From a virus: DNA of 26,421 nucleotides. A model generated the notes under the pieces. The model was not told the origin of the DNA. It searched no databases and saw only the letters and a program-made list of their open reading frames with translations. The first letter of the stretch is position 1. The number at the start of each line of letters is the position of its first letter. Positions 20,901 to 26,421 of the stretch are shown one piece after another. The translations under genes and the position numbers were made by a program. The stretch lies in IMG/VR virus record IMGVR_UViG_3300025086_000198, positions 1 through 26,421 of that record; one strand, written 5' to 3'.

Positions 20901-20953
20901 ATACTCTAAGTATATACTCTGAACAAAGTGAAGAGTATATACATAGAGAATCT
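20899..20953 (+). promoter_or_regulatory. Inverted-repeat leader element, copy 6
   Basis: The inner arms GTATATACTCT (20910-20920) and AGAGTATATAC (20932-20942) pair perfectly around GAACAAAGTGA. The outer arms AGATACTCTA/TAGAGAATCT keep the A-A mismatch. It starts at the sigma-factor stop codon and leads into the Fis-type gene. No further copy is seen downstream, so it may drive the whole replication operon. Confidence 0.85.
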
Positions 20954-20968
20954 TAATGATTAGAAACC

Positions 20969-21145
20969 ATGACACTGAAAGAACAACAAAACCATCAAGA
21001 CCGACAGCGGATTATGACGGCTTTGGTAAACAACAAGGGCCATCGACGTGCCTCCAGCATTGACCTCTGCATGAGCGAACGCACCTTGTACAGATACCTG
21101 AGCCGCCTTGACCTGAAATCATTTGGCAAAAGCTTTGATAACTAA
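20969..21145 (+). CDS. Small Fis/NtrC-type helix-turn-helix protein
   Basis: The 58-residue frame is MTLKEQQNHQDRQRIMTALV, then NNKGHRRASSIDLCMSERTL and YRYLSRLDLKSFG. The second half is a Fis-family HTH: NKGHR..A..LCMSERTLYRYL matches the NkG(N/H)...AA..LGiSrrTLYrkL pattern of the NtrC C-terminal domain. It is the whole protein, with no receiver or AAA+ domain, so it is a candidate DNA-binding regulator. It lies directly downstream of the sigma factor and inverted-repeat copy 6. Confidence 0.72.
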   Translation: MTLKEQQNHQDRQRIMTALVNNKGHRRASSIDLCMSERTLYRYLSRLDLKSFGKSFDN

Positions 21146-21185
21146 TCAACATTCTATATATTCGCATAAACCTAAACCCCTCAAC

Positions 21186-21767
21186 ATGTCAGAAGACACA
21201 ACCCCCGAACACAACGGCATCCTTGTCGTTGCCAACAACTACCGCCGCAACTGGGGCACAGGTAAGACTGTGCAACAAGCCCGCAAGAACGGCTACGGTA
21301 TCCGCAAGACGGAGCATCAAACCATCTACTACTTCCGCCACAACGAATGGGCTGTGCAAGATGGTGGGCACCCCTCTTACCCCCCTGACGTAGAACCCCC
21401 CGTGGCAGTGACCATGTACAAGGGTGAGATTATCAAGCTCACTATCTGTGGAAGTGGAAAGTTCGACGACTGGTGCAACTTCCTCGGTTTCACACGTGAT
21501 GTGCACATCATGCATCACCCTGACTCCGATGCCGCTGAGAAGGACAAAGTCAAGGGTAAGATGGTGTATGACGAGCAGAACTCCGAGTACGAGTTCAACG
21601 AGGCCAACAACGATTGGAACAGCCCGACATGGATGATGAAGACGGACATGGTGGAGTACGAGCCAGGCAAGTGGCGTGACAAGAAGTTTGTCCCCAATGA
21701 CCACGGAGGTAAATGGATTACCGACGACCCGAACGAGTCGGTTGTACGACTTAGCGCAAAGCAATGA
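21186..21767 (+). CDS. Unknown protein of the replication operon
   Basis: This 193-residue protein starts MSEDTTPEHNGILVVANNYR. The N-terminal part looks like a small alpha/beta domain (GYGIRKTEHQTIYYFRHNEW), and the C-terminal half is polar and acidic with two Trp-rich stretches. It starts at ATG 21186 after a CCTAAACCCCTCAAC leader, and its stop overlaps the next start by ATGA. No family is recognised. Confidence 0.7.
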   Translation: MSEDTTPEHNGILVVANNYRRNWGTGKTVQQARKNGYGIRKTEHQTIYYFRHNEWAVQDGGHPSYPPDVEPPVAVTMYKGEIIKLTICGSGKFDDWCNFLGFTRDVHIMHHPDSDAAEKDKVKGKMVYDEQNSEYEFNEANNDWNSPTWMMKTDMVEYEPGKWRDKKFVPNDHGGKWITDDPNESVVRLSAKQ

Positions 21768-21922
21768 TTACTGACGGCAAGAAAGACATCCGATCCTGCC
21801 TGTTAGAACTCGAGCAGTCCGCAGTAGGGCGTGACGACATGGAAGACCTCGAGCTGGTGCAACGGGTACAGAAGTTCGTCGATGACCAAGAGAACACCAT
21901 CCTAAATCTTTTCAAGCAATGA
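21764..21922 (+). CDS. 52-residue acidic helical protein
   Basis: The frame reads MITDGKKDIRSCLLELEQSA, then a coiled-coil-like stretch and ends LNLFKQ. It is coupled by ATGA overlaps on both sides (21764 and 21919), which strongly supports translation. It is probably an oligomerising or partner-binding peptide. Unknown function. Confidence 0.62.
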   Translation: MITDGKKDIRSCLLELEQSAVGRDDMEDLELVQRVQKFVDDQENTILNLFKQ

Positions 21923-22227
21923 GCCACGATCACGTAGACCCCCTATTCCAGAACTTATTGAACGCAGTCAGCGGACAGATGGAGTTCGTTACCAAGCGCA
22001 TCGACATCAAACTCAAAAACAAAATGCCAGACACACAGCGCCTGACCGTTCAGCAGGCAGAAGCACTGAACAAGCTGCTCGACCTCATTCACGACCTGAT
22101 GTGGGAGGTGGATGAAAAGAAAAGCAAGGATAAGTACGAACGTAGGTATCAACTCATCCTCGACCGCCTCTTCCCTGAGCGCAAGGAGTGGAGAAACACA
22201 GAAGCAGATGGCACGAAACAATCCTGA
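21919..22227 (+). CDS. Unknown helical protein
   Basis: This 102-residue protein starts MSHDHVDPLFQNLLNAVSGQ and is helical with a charged coiled-coil centre (RLTVQQAEALNKLLDLIHDL). The C-terminal third is basic and acidic in alternation. It overlaps both neighbours. No family is recognised. Confidence 0.68.
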   Translation: MSHDHVDPLFQNLLNAVSGQMEFVTKRIDIKLKNKMPDTQRLTVQQAEALNKLLDLIHDLMWEVDEKKSKDKYERRYQLILDRLFPERKEWRNTEADGTKQS

Positions 22228-22402
22228 ACACTTCAACTACATTGTCGCCTACATGGGTGGAACAGAGATGGAGGGGGTGAGCGAAGCGTTCATCCCATGC
22301 AAAACCATGGATGACGTAGTCGATGCCATGGATAACATCAAAGAGTCGCACGGCTTTTGGAAGATGGCCGTGTGTCAAATCATAGAAGAATATGAAAGTT
22401 AA
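22208..22402 (+). CDS. Unknown small protein
   Basis: This 64-residue protein is MARNNPEHFNYIVAYMGGTE followed by MEGVSEAFIPCKTMDDVVDA and a tail ending IIEEYES. ATG 22208 overlaps the previous gene by 20 bases, and the frame ends overlapping the next by 11, consistent with the packed operon. It has a compact alpha/beta look. Confidence 0.62.
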   Translation: MARNNPEHFNYIVAYMGGTEMEGVSEAFIPCKTMDDVVDAMDNIKESHGFWKMAVCQIIEEYES

Positions 22403-22766
22403 AGTCAGATTCCATCTTGCTCGAGGGCAGAACTACCAGCGATGGCAAGTGAAGCGCGGAGAGATGGTGCAATACTATGACCCTGAAGACGTGATGCTGG
22501 AGATGTGCGGCGCTACACTGCGCAACCAACGCAAGGCGGCAGAGCGGATATGTGACGGGGCCAACAAAAGTGTTTGTGCTTGGGTGGAGTGTGACGATAT
22601 AAACGTCGTGCCGTGCGTGGCAAACTCAGTGCCACCCGTAAAAGACTTCGCTCACTACAATCCCAAGCGTAGACCGTATTGGCACAACACCTTGAAAGAG
22701 AACATAGACAACAAGCAGTTCAATCGCCTCGCTACATACGGGAGGCTAATCGTGATACCAAAATGA
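22392..22766 (+). CDS. Conserved phage protein, unknown function
   Basis: This 124-residue protein has QRWQVKRGEMVQYYDPEDVM, a Cys-containing middle (MCGATLRNQRKAAERICDGA, then KSVCAWVECDDINV) and an unusual tail RPYWHNTLKENIDNKQFNRL. The sequence of yyDP, CGAxLxNQxxxAxxIxxGxxKxVCAWVxC and HYNPxxxPYWH recurs in marine phage genomes. The two Cys-rich stretches may form a metal site. No function is known to me. It is coupled to the DnaA-like gene by ATGA. Confidence 0.72.
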   Translation: MKVKVRFHLARGQNYQRWQVKRGEMVQYYDPEDVMLEMCGATLRNQRKAAERICDGANKSVCAWVECDDINVVPCVANSVPPVKDFAHYNPKRRPYWHNTLKENIDNKQFNRLATYGRLIVIPK

Positions 22767-23404
22767 CAGAAGCACACACACCAGCGCAGAAGTTTCAGAT
22801 GGCGCTGGAAAGAGTAGAGAAGGAACGGAAGCGGATGAGGAAGATGGCCTCCACTATGCGGATGAGGACAGAGAGTTCAGACCACATCATGCAGGAGATC
22901 ATGGGGATTGTATGTGACGTATTCGGAGTGAGTGAAGAAGATGTGGTGGGTCGAACAAGACACCGAGAGGTGGTGGTTGCAAGACACACGTACTGCTTCT
23001 TGTGCTCCAAGCTAGACCCCATGGGTACGTTAAAGCGAGTGGGGATGAGCATAAATAGGGACCACAGCACCGTGCTACATGCCATCAAAAAGGTCAACGA
23101 CATGCGCCTTACTGACTACCGATACATGGCCATCTTCAAGATGTGCCTGATGCAGGTAGCCAACAGCAACAAGGATTTTATGGAGCGCATACAGTTTGAG
23201 CCAGACCAGATGGATGAAGTGGACCCCCACAAGACAGACCTCATTAAGGCACTCAACGCCCAACGGGTAGTGCAAGAGTTCATCTTGGCGTGGGATGAAT
23301 ATGAGTTGAAGAAAGAGTACGAAGACGACCAAGAAAACAAAGAGCAGTCGTTGATAGACAGATTGAGGGCAGTAAAAGACCTCGCAATTGAGAAAGGATT
23401 TTAA
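22763..23404 (+). CDS. DnaA domain IV-like DNA-binding protein without AAA+ domain
   Basis: The 213-residue protein has the DnaA C-terminal double-stranded DNA-binding fold at about residues 43-113. It contains IMGIVCDVFGVSEEDVVGRT, then RHREVVVARHTYCFLCSK and finally INRDHSTVLHAIKKV. The last segment corresponds to the DnaA box-reading signature GRDHTTVLHA. No Walker motifs are present; the flanks are charged helices. In bacteria this domain reads DnaA boxes at oriC, so this protein could mark a phage origin or compete with host DnaA. ATG 22763 overlaps the previous stop. It stands before the recombination and primase genes, a normal replication-module order. Confidence 0.85.
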   Translation: MTEAHTPAQKFQMALERVEKERKRMRKMASTMRMRTESSDHIMQEIMGIVCDVFGVSEEDVVGRTRHREVVVARHTYCFLCSKLDPMGTLKRVGMSINRDHSTVLHAIKKVNDMRLTDYRYMAIFKMCLMQVANSNKDFMERIQFEPDQMDEVDPHKTDLIKALNAQRVVQEFILAWDEYELKKEYEDDQENKEQSLIDRLRAVKDLAIEKGF

Positions 23405-23413
23405 TAAACAACC

Positions 23414-23992
23414 ATGAGTAACTACAAATTCAAGACCACGAACATCCGTGGCAAGCAGTACGTTGAAGTCAACGAACGCATCAAGTTCTTCCGTCAGGAG
23501 GAGCAGTACAAGAACTGGGCTATCAACACCGAGTTCCCCATGCTCACCACTGACGAGGCGCTGTGTCGGTGTACCATCACGGATCGTGACGGCATGGTCA
23601 TCGCTGTTGGTCATGCCCATGAGGTGAAGACGGCAAGCAACATCAACAAGACCAGCTACGTAGAGAACTGCGAGACCTCAGCTGTAGGCCGTGCCCTCGC
23701 TATGCTTGGCATTGGCATCGATGCATCTATTGCTTCAGCCAACGAGGTGGAGACGGCTATCGAGCAACAGGACGACAAGCCTGCGCCGAAGAAGCGTGCC
23801 GCCAAGAAGGCGCCAGCCAAGAAGGCCGAACCGAAGAAGGAGGATGCTCCAGTCGAGGACATCATGGATAAGGCCGTGAACTACATCAAGGGTCAGCCTG
23901 ATAAGCGCAAAGCTTATGACCTCATCATCTCCAATTATGGGGACCAACTGTCCGATGCACAGCAAGCTGGACTACTCAAGTTTGTACGATGA
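23414..23992 (+). CDS. Putative ssDNA-annealing recombinase (Rad52/Sak-like)
   Basis: This 192-residue protein starts MSNYKFKTTNIRGKQYVEVN. It contains CRCTITDRDGMVIAVGHAHE and then KTSYVENCETSAVGRALAML (about 76-96) and GIGIDASIASANEVETAI. The ENCETSAVGRAL block after a GHAxE strand recurs in phage proteins annotated as single-strand annealing (Sak/Rad52 clan). A Lys/Ala/Pro linker (KKRAAKKAPAKKAEPKK) leads to a helical C-terminus. The protein is coupled to the PD-(D/E)XK exonuclease, the usual annealase-exonuclease pair. I am confident of the family type but not of the exact subfamily. Confidence 0.62.
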   Translation: MSNYKFKTTNIRGKQYVEVNERIKFFRQEEQYKNWAINTEFPMLTTDEALCRCTITDRDGMVIAVGHAHEVKTASNINKTSYVENCETSAVGRALAMLGIGIDASIASANEVETAIEQQDDKPAPKKRAAKKAPAKKAEPKKEDAPVEDIMDKAVNYIKGQPDKRKAYDLIISNYGDQLSDAQQAGLLKFVR

Positions 23993-24759
23993 GTATGCGC
24001 GACCAACTGCAGGAGAGGTACGGTAAGCCGCACCTATCCTATTCCTCACTGAAGTATGCCCTCGGGGACATGCGGCAGTTCGAGATGTACATGCGTGGTG
24101 ATCTCTTCAAAGAGAGCGACGCACTGCGCTTCGGTAGCCTGTACGATTGCCTCTTGCTCACCCCATCAGAGTTCCCAGACATCTATGCTGTGACCAACGA
24201 TGAGGAGATGTTGCAGGGTATCTCGGGGCGTAACCCGAGGGCAACCAAGGAATACAAGAAGAGGCTGGCTGACTTCCAAGAGATAGCGAAGGGGGAGAAC
24301 AAGACCGTAGTAACGGGGGAGGAGTTCCAGAGGGCGCGAGACATGATCGAGCGCATGAGTGACGAGGGCCTGCTCGATGAGGTTTTGTCTCTTGGTCAGC
24401 CGCAGGTAGAGTTCAATGAGGACGTCGATGGGATTCCGCTCAAGGGATTCATCGACTACCTGCACCCCGACTTTGTACTGGACAGCAAGTCCACACGGAG
24501 CATGAGCAAGTTCAGGTACGATGTCAACTCCTTCTGCTATGACATACAAGCGTATATCTATACGCTGGTCACAGGAAAGCAAGACTTCTATTGGTTGGTG
24601 CAAGAGAAGACTGAGCCGTTCTTCCCTGGCGTCATCAAGTGTAGCGAGAAGACCCTGTTCTCGGGAGAGATGAAGTTCAACGAGGCGGTAGAGAACGTGA
24701 AAGCGTGGTTGTCAACAGAAGAGAGTGAACAAGATGGGGTCGCAAGGTTCGAAGTTTAA
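23989..24759 (+). CDS. PD-(D/E)XK exonuclease (RecE/Cas4-like)
   Basis: This 256-residue protein starts MSMRDQLQERYGKPHLSYSS. It has FGSLYDCLLLTPSEF (about 48-62), then EFNEDVDGIPLKGFIDYL (about 143-160) and PDFVLDSKSTRSMSKFRYDV (about 162-181), the D...(D/E)xK core with Asp159 or Asp166 and Lys168. Motif QAYIYTLVTG (about 188-197) is the downstream RecB-family helix. Such exonucleases resect double-stranded ends for the adjacent annealing protein. It is coupled by ATGA to that gene. The likely role is end-processing during recombination-dependent replication. Confidence 0.82.
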   Translation: MSMRDQLQERYGKPHLSYSSLKYALGDMRQFEMYMRGDLFKESDALRFGSLYDCLLLTPSEFPDIYAVTNDEEMLQGISGRNPRATKEYKKRLADFQEIAKGENKTVVTGEEFQRARDMIERMSDEGLLDEVLSLGQPQVEFNEDVDGIPLKGFIDYLHPDFVLDSKSTRSMSKFRYDVNSFCYDIQAYIYTLVTGKQDFYWLVQEKTEPFFPGVIKCSEKTLFSGEMKFNEAVENVKAWLSTEESEQDGVARFEV

Positions 24760-24766
24760 TTTAGAC

Positions 24767-24823
24767 ATGGACGTGGTGTTCCTCATAGCGGTCACTATAT
24801 TCGTCCTGTTACATATCTTATAA
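24767..24823 (+). CDS. 18-residue hydrophobic micropeptide (tentative)
   Basis: Between the exonuclease and the SSB-like gene the frame MDVVFLIAVTIFVLLHIL codes a single transmembrane-type peptide starting at ATG 24767, with stop TAA at 24821-24823 and the next start three bases on. It fills the gap exactly. No independent evidence of translation exists, so it is a candidate only. Confidence 0.3.
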   Translation: MDVVFLIAVTIFVLLHIL

Positions 24824-24825
24824 TA

Positions 24826-25119
24826 ATGTCAGAAACGAAGTACGACAGCATACTTGTAGGCTGGGTCGATGAACCGAACTACAGTGAAAGTGGAGACCTC
24901 ATGAACTGGAGGGTGAAGCTGAAGGAGCACGAAGTCAAGGATATGCTTGACAAGTATCTCACTGCAAAGAGTGAGCGCGGTGGCGGTAACGTATACCTCA
25001 CCCTGTTCATGAGCAAGTCAGGTAAATCATGCTGCCGAGTGTATGACCCCAACAGTGAGGGGGCCAAGGAATCAAGAGCCAAGAAGTCAGCGGCTGTAGC
25101 CGATGACCTCCCATTCTAA
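24826..25119 (+). CDS. SSB-like protein with DDLPF tail
   Basis: This 97-residue protein starts MSETKYDSILVGWVDEPNYS. It has a short beta-rich core (NWRVKLKEHEVKDMLDKYL, then VYLTLFMSKSGKSCCRVY) followed by a Lys/Ala/Ser linker ending AAVADDLPF. That acidic-hydrophobic tip, DDLPF, is the hallmark C-terminus through which SSB recruits partner proteins. The core is shorter than an OB-fold SSB and is not itself recognised, so single-strand binding is inferred from the tip and the position between exonuclease and primase. Other possibilities are an SSB mimic or a replication partner. Confidence 0.6.
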   Translation: MSETKYDSILVGWVDEPNYSESGDLMNWRVKLKEHEVKDMLDKYLTAKSERGGGNVYLTLFMSKSGKSCCRVYDPNSEGAKESRAKKSAAVADDLPF

Positions 25120-25426
25120 ATCGCCTATCTATTACATCACTGCGAAGGTCTCATACACGAGAAACAAGCGCGATGTACATGTGGTGACTTGGATTATTAC
25201 ACGACACCTAGACCCGATAGACATCATGCTTTATGACGATTGGACGATGAAGCGTCTGCGTCGAAAGTTCTACGGGAAAAGGAAAGTGAAAGAAAGAAAG
25301 GTCACCGTGCATGAGATAGTCACCAAGCAAATCTTAGGTAGAGAGAATCAACCCAAGAATGACAAGAAGAGACCAGATAGTAGCAGCTACGAACAAGGTT
25401 CAGGAGCTGTTGCTGGAGAAGAATGA
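25103..25426 (+). CDS. Unknown basic protein
   Basis: This 107-residue, strongly basic protein starts MTSHSKSPIYYITAKVSYTR and overlaps the SSB-like gene by 17 bases. It contains RNKRDVHVVTWIITRHLDPI (about 20-39) and MKRLRRKFYGKRKVKERKVT (about 49-68). The end overlaps the next start by 68 bases. It may bind nucleic acid; no family is recognised. Confidence 0.62.
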   Translation: MTSHSKSPIYYITAKVSYTRNKRDVHVVTWIITRHLDPIDIMLYDDWTMKRLRRKFYGKRKVKERKVTVHEIVTKQILGRENQPKNDKKRPDSSSYEQGSGAVAGEE

Positions 25427-25718
25427 TGCTTATGGCGACAGTGTGCTGTCCCCTCTGAACATTTTTTCTTCCGCCAGTGCCGAGCATGGGATACGAACCC
25501 GTATTGACGACAAGTTGAAGCGCATAAAAAACGCTGGCTTGAACGATCATACGGAGGATACCCTGCTCGACCTGGTGGGGTATCTTGTCCTGCTCATCAT
25601 TGCTAGAGATGAAGGCCACGATATTCCAAACCATATTCGCCAAAAACCAGCCAGTACCGATAACAGTACCTCAAGCTCTACAACGCATAAGAGAGGGTCG
25701 TTCACGTACAACGGTTGA
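25359..25718 (+). CDS. Nucleotide modification associated domain 1 (NMAD1/DUF1599-type) protein
   Basis: This 119-residue protein has KVQELLLEKNDAYGDSVLSP (about 13-32), then HGIRTRIDDKLKRIKNAG and DTLLDLVGYLVLLIIARDEG (about 67-86). The pattern KNxDYGDS...RIDDKLxRI...DTLLDLIGYLVLL fits the family known as nucleotide modification associated domain 1, an all-helical MazG-like group linked by association to nucleotide metabolism or DNA base modification. The last 36 residues (HDIPNHIRQKP onward) overlap the primase gene by 110 bases and look low-complexity, so the ancestral stop may have been lost. Confidence 0.72.
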   Translation: MTRRDQIVAATNKVQELLLEKNDAYGDSVLSPLNIFSSASAEHGIRTRIDDKLKRIKNAGLNDHTEDTLLDLVGYLVLLIIARDEGHDIPNHIRQKPASTDNSTSSSTTHKRGSFTYNG

Positions 25719-26421
25719 GTCAGTAAGACTAGGCAACAAAGAGGATAAGTTGAAGCTCCCCGCTGTGCTATTCAGCGGGGAGTTTTCGTCTCGTCACGAC
25801 GACGACATACACGAGCACAGCGGATTCATCGTGCTTGACTTCGACCACGTCGAGGTAGAAACAACCAAGAAAGCTTTAGCTACCGACGACTTTATCTATG
25901 CCTGTTGGGTGTCCCCGTCAGGCACGGGCTTGAAGGCGCTGGTTAGGGTAAGCAGCCCCGAGCGTCACCGCGATCACTTCCGTGCGCTCATGCGATACTT
26001 CGATGAGCGGTATGGGTTGGAGCTGGACAGCAGTGGAATCAATGAGAGCCGCGCATGCTTTGAGTCATACGACCCCGAGCTGTTTCAGAATCAGCTATGC
26101 GAGAAGTTCTCTATGCTGTTGAGCGAAGAGGGGTTGAACGCAAAGCCTGAGGCACCTACGCTTTCGCACACAGACTATGGGAAGCTGAACGTGGCTGCCC
26201 GCATGGTACGTAGCGCTGCCGACGGAGAGAAGCACAACGTACTTATCAAAGCGGCCACCCTTTGCGGCGGGTACATAGCAGCAGGGAGGCTAGAGGAAGA
26301 GGAGGTGGTGCGCGTGCTGTCAAGAGAGATTGAGAAGCGCGACATAGACAGCCTTGAGCAAGCTGTTAAAGACATCCGCCAGGGGATAGACCATGGCAAG
26401 ACCCGACCTATACGAGACACC
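25609..26421 (+). CDS. VirE_N/BT4734-type primase, partial (3' end outside window)
   Basis: 271 codons are present. The start MKATIFQTIFAKNQPVPITV is homologous to family members from the first residues, so ATG 25609 is chosen despite the 110-base overlap. Key blocks are LQRIREGRSRTTVESVRLG, then LKLPAVLFSGEFSSR (about 48-62), HSGFIVLDFDHV (about 69-80), CWVSPSGTGLKALVRV (about 99-114), and SSGINESRACFESYDPELF (about 141-159). LDFD and the SPSGTGLKAL pattern mark the VirE_N domain, a primase-type fold widespread in Bacteroidota elements. The rest probably runs into a helicase/ATPase domain beyond the window. A terminator-like hairpin lies inside its coding sequence. Confidence 0.88.
   Translation, partial: MKATIFQTIFAKNQPVPITVPQALQRIREGRSRTTVESVRLGNKEDKLKLPAVLFSGEFSSRHDDDIHEHSGFIVLDFDHVEVETTKKALATDDFIYACWVSPSGTGLKALVRVSSPERHRDHFRALMRYFDERYGLELDSSGINESRACFESYDPELFQNQLCEKFSMLLSEEGLNAKPEAPTLSHTDYGKLNVAARMVRSAADGEKHNVLIKAATLCGGYIAAGRLEEEEVVRVLSREIEKRDIDSLEQAVKDIRQGIDHGKTRPIRDT
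25756..25786 (+). terminator. Terminator-like hairpin inside the primase gene
   Basis: CTCCCCGCT (25756-25764) and AGCGGGGAG (25774-25782) form a perfect 9-bp stem with a 9-base loop, followed by TTTT (25783-25786). It has the shape of an intrinsic terminator. It encodes the conserved LPAVLFSGEF stretch, so it may be coincidental or an attenuator of the replication operon. Confidence 0.55.

Noticed and set aside
1-26421. CRISPR array, insertion sequence or integrase/att sites
   Set aside because: There are no regularly spaced direct repeats with unique spacers, no transposase or integrase-type protein, and no tRNA-anchored duplication.

Overview
The window is part of a tailed-bacteriophage (or phage-like prophage) genome whose host is most likely a Bacteroidota bacterium, possibly marine. 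Three things point to that host. A secreted protein ends in a type IX secretion (T9SS/CHU_C) sorting domain. A phage-borne sigma factor has the short Bacteroidota RpoD layout. A VirE_N-type primase closes the window. Start codons are preceded by A/C-rich leaders and not by Shine-Dalgarno sequences, which also fits. No integrase and no DNA polymerase are visible. Both ends are cut inside genes: the portal at the left and the primase at the right.

Layout. Bases 1-13004 form the late arm, almost entirely on the minus strand and tightly packed with many ATGA start/stop overlaps. Read in transcription order (right to left) it encodes three large proteins sharing a GGK-type C-terminal tail (putative internal/ejected virion proteins, one with an HExxH zincin motif), several small proteins and a beta-rich candidate structural protein. 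These are followed by a DUF5675 protein, a tandem GroES-like co-chaperonin, conserved small proteins, the T9SS-type surface protein, the terminase large subunit and the portal. One plus-strand winged-helix gene (6651-7073) interrupts the block.

Bases 13005-13939 are a noncoding divergent region. It has several hairpins, a TA run and four copies of a CGGTA-N3-TACCG-like 13-mer, and it is a candidate control region and/or origin.

Bases 13940-26421 form the early arm on the plus strand. The first part (to about 20.9 kb) is a string of short operons, most preceded by a recurrent two-tier inverted-repeat element followed by a CCCCAAA-like leader. It holds a histone-H1-like protein, a Cys-cluster protein, many small unknowns, one tRNA-Arg(TCT), two tRNA-like minihelix RNAs and an RpoD-like sigma factor. 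After the last inverted-repeat element comes one long coupled operon for replication and recombination. Its genes are a Fis-type HTH, a DnaA domain-IV protein, a Rad52/Sak-like annealing protein, a PD-(D/E)XK exonuclease, an SSB-like protein with a DDLPF tail, a nucleotide-modification-associated protein and a VirE_N primase.

Working model (inference): host or phage RpoD reads the inverted-repeat-linked early promoters, the DnaA-like/primase/recombination set replicates the DNA, and the central region switches to the minus-strand late arm. The clearest candidates for undescribed biology are the covarying inverted-repeat leaders, the T9SS cargo protein inside the packaging module, the tRNA-like minihelix RNAs and the shared GGK tail with its 34-bp junction repeats.
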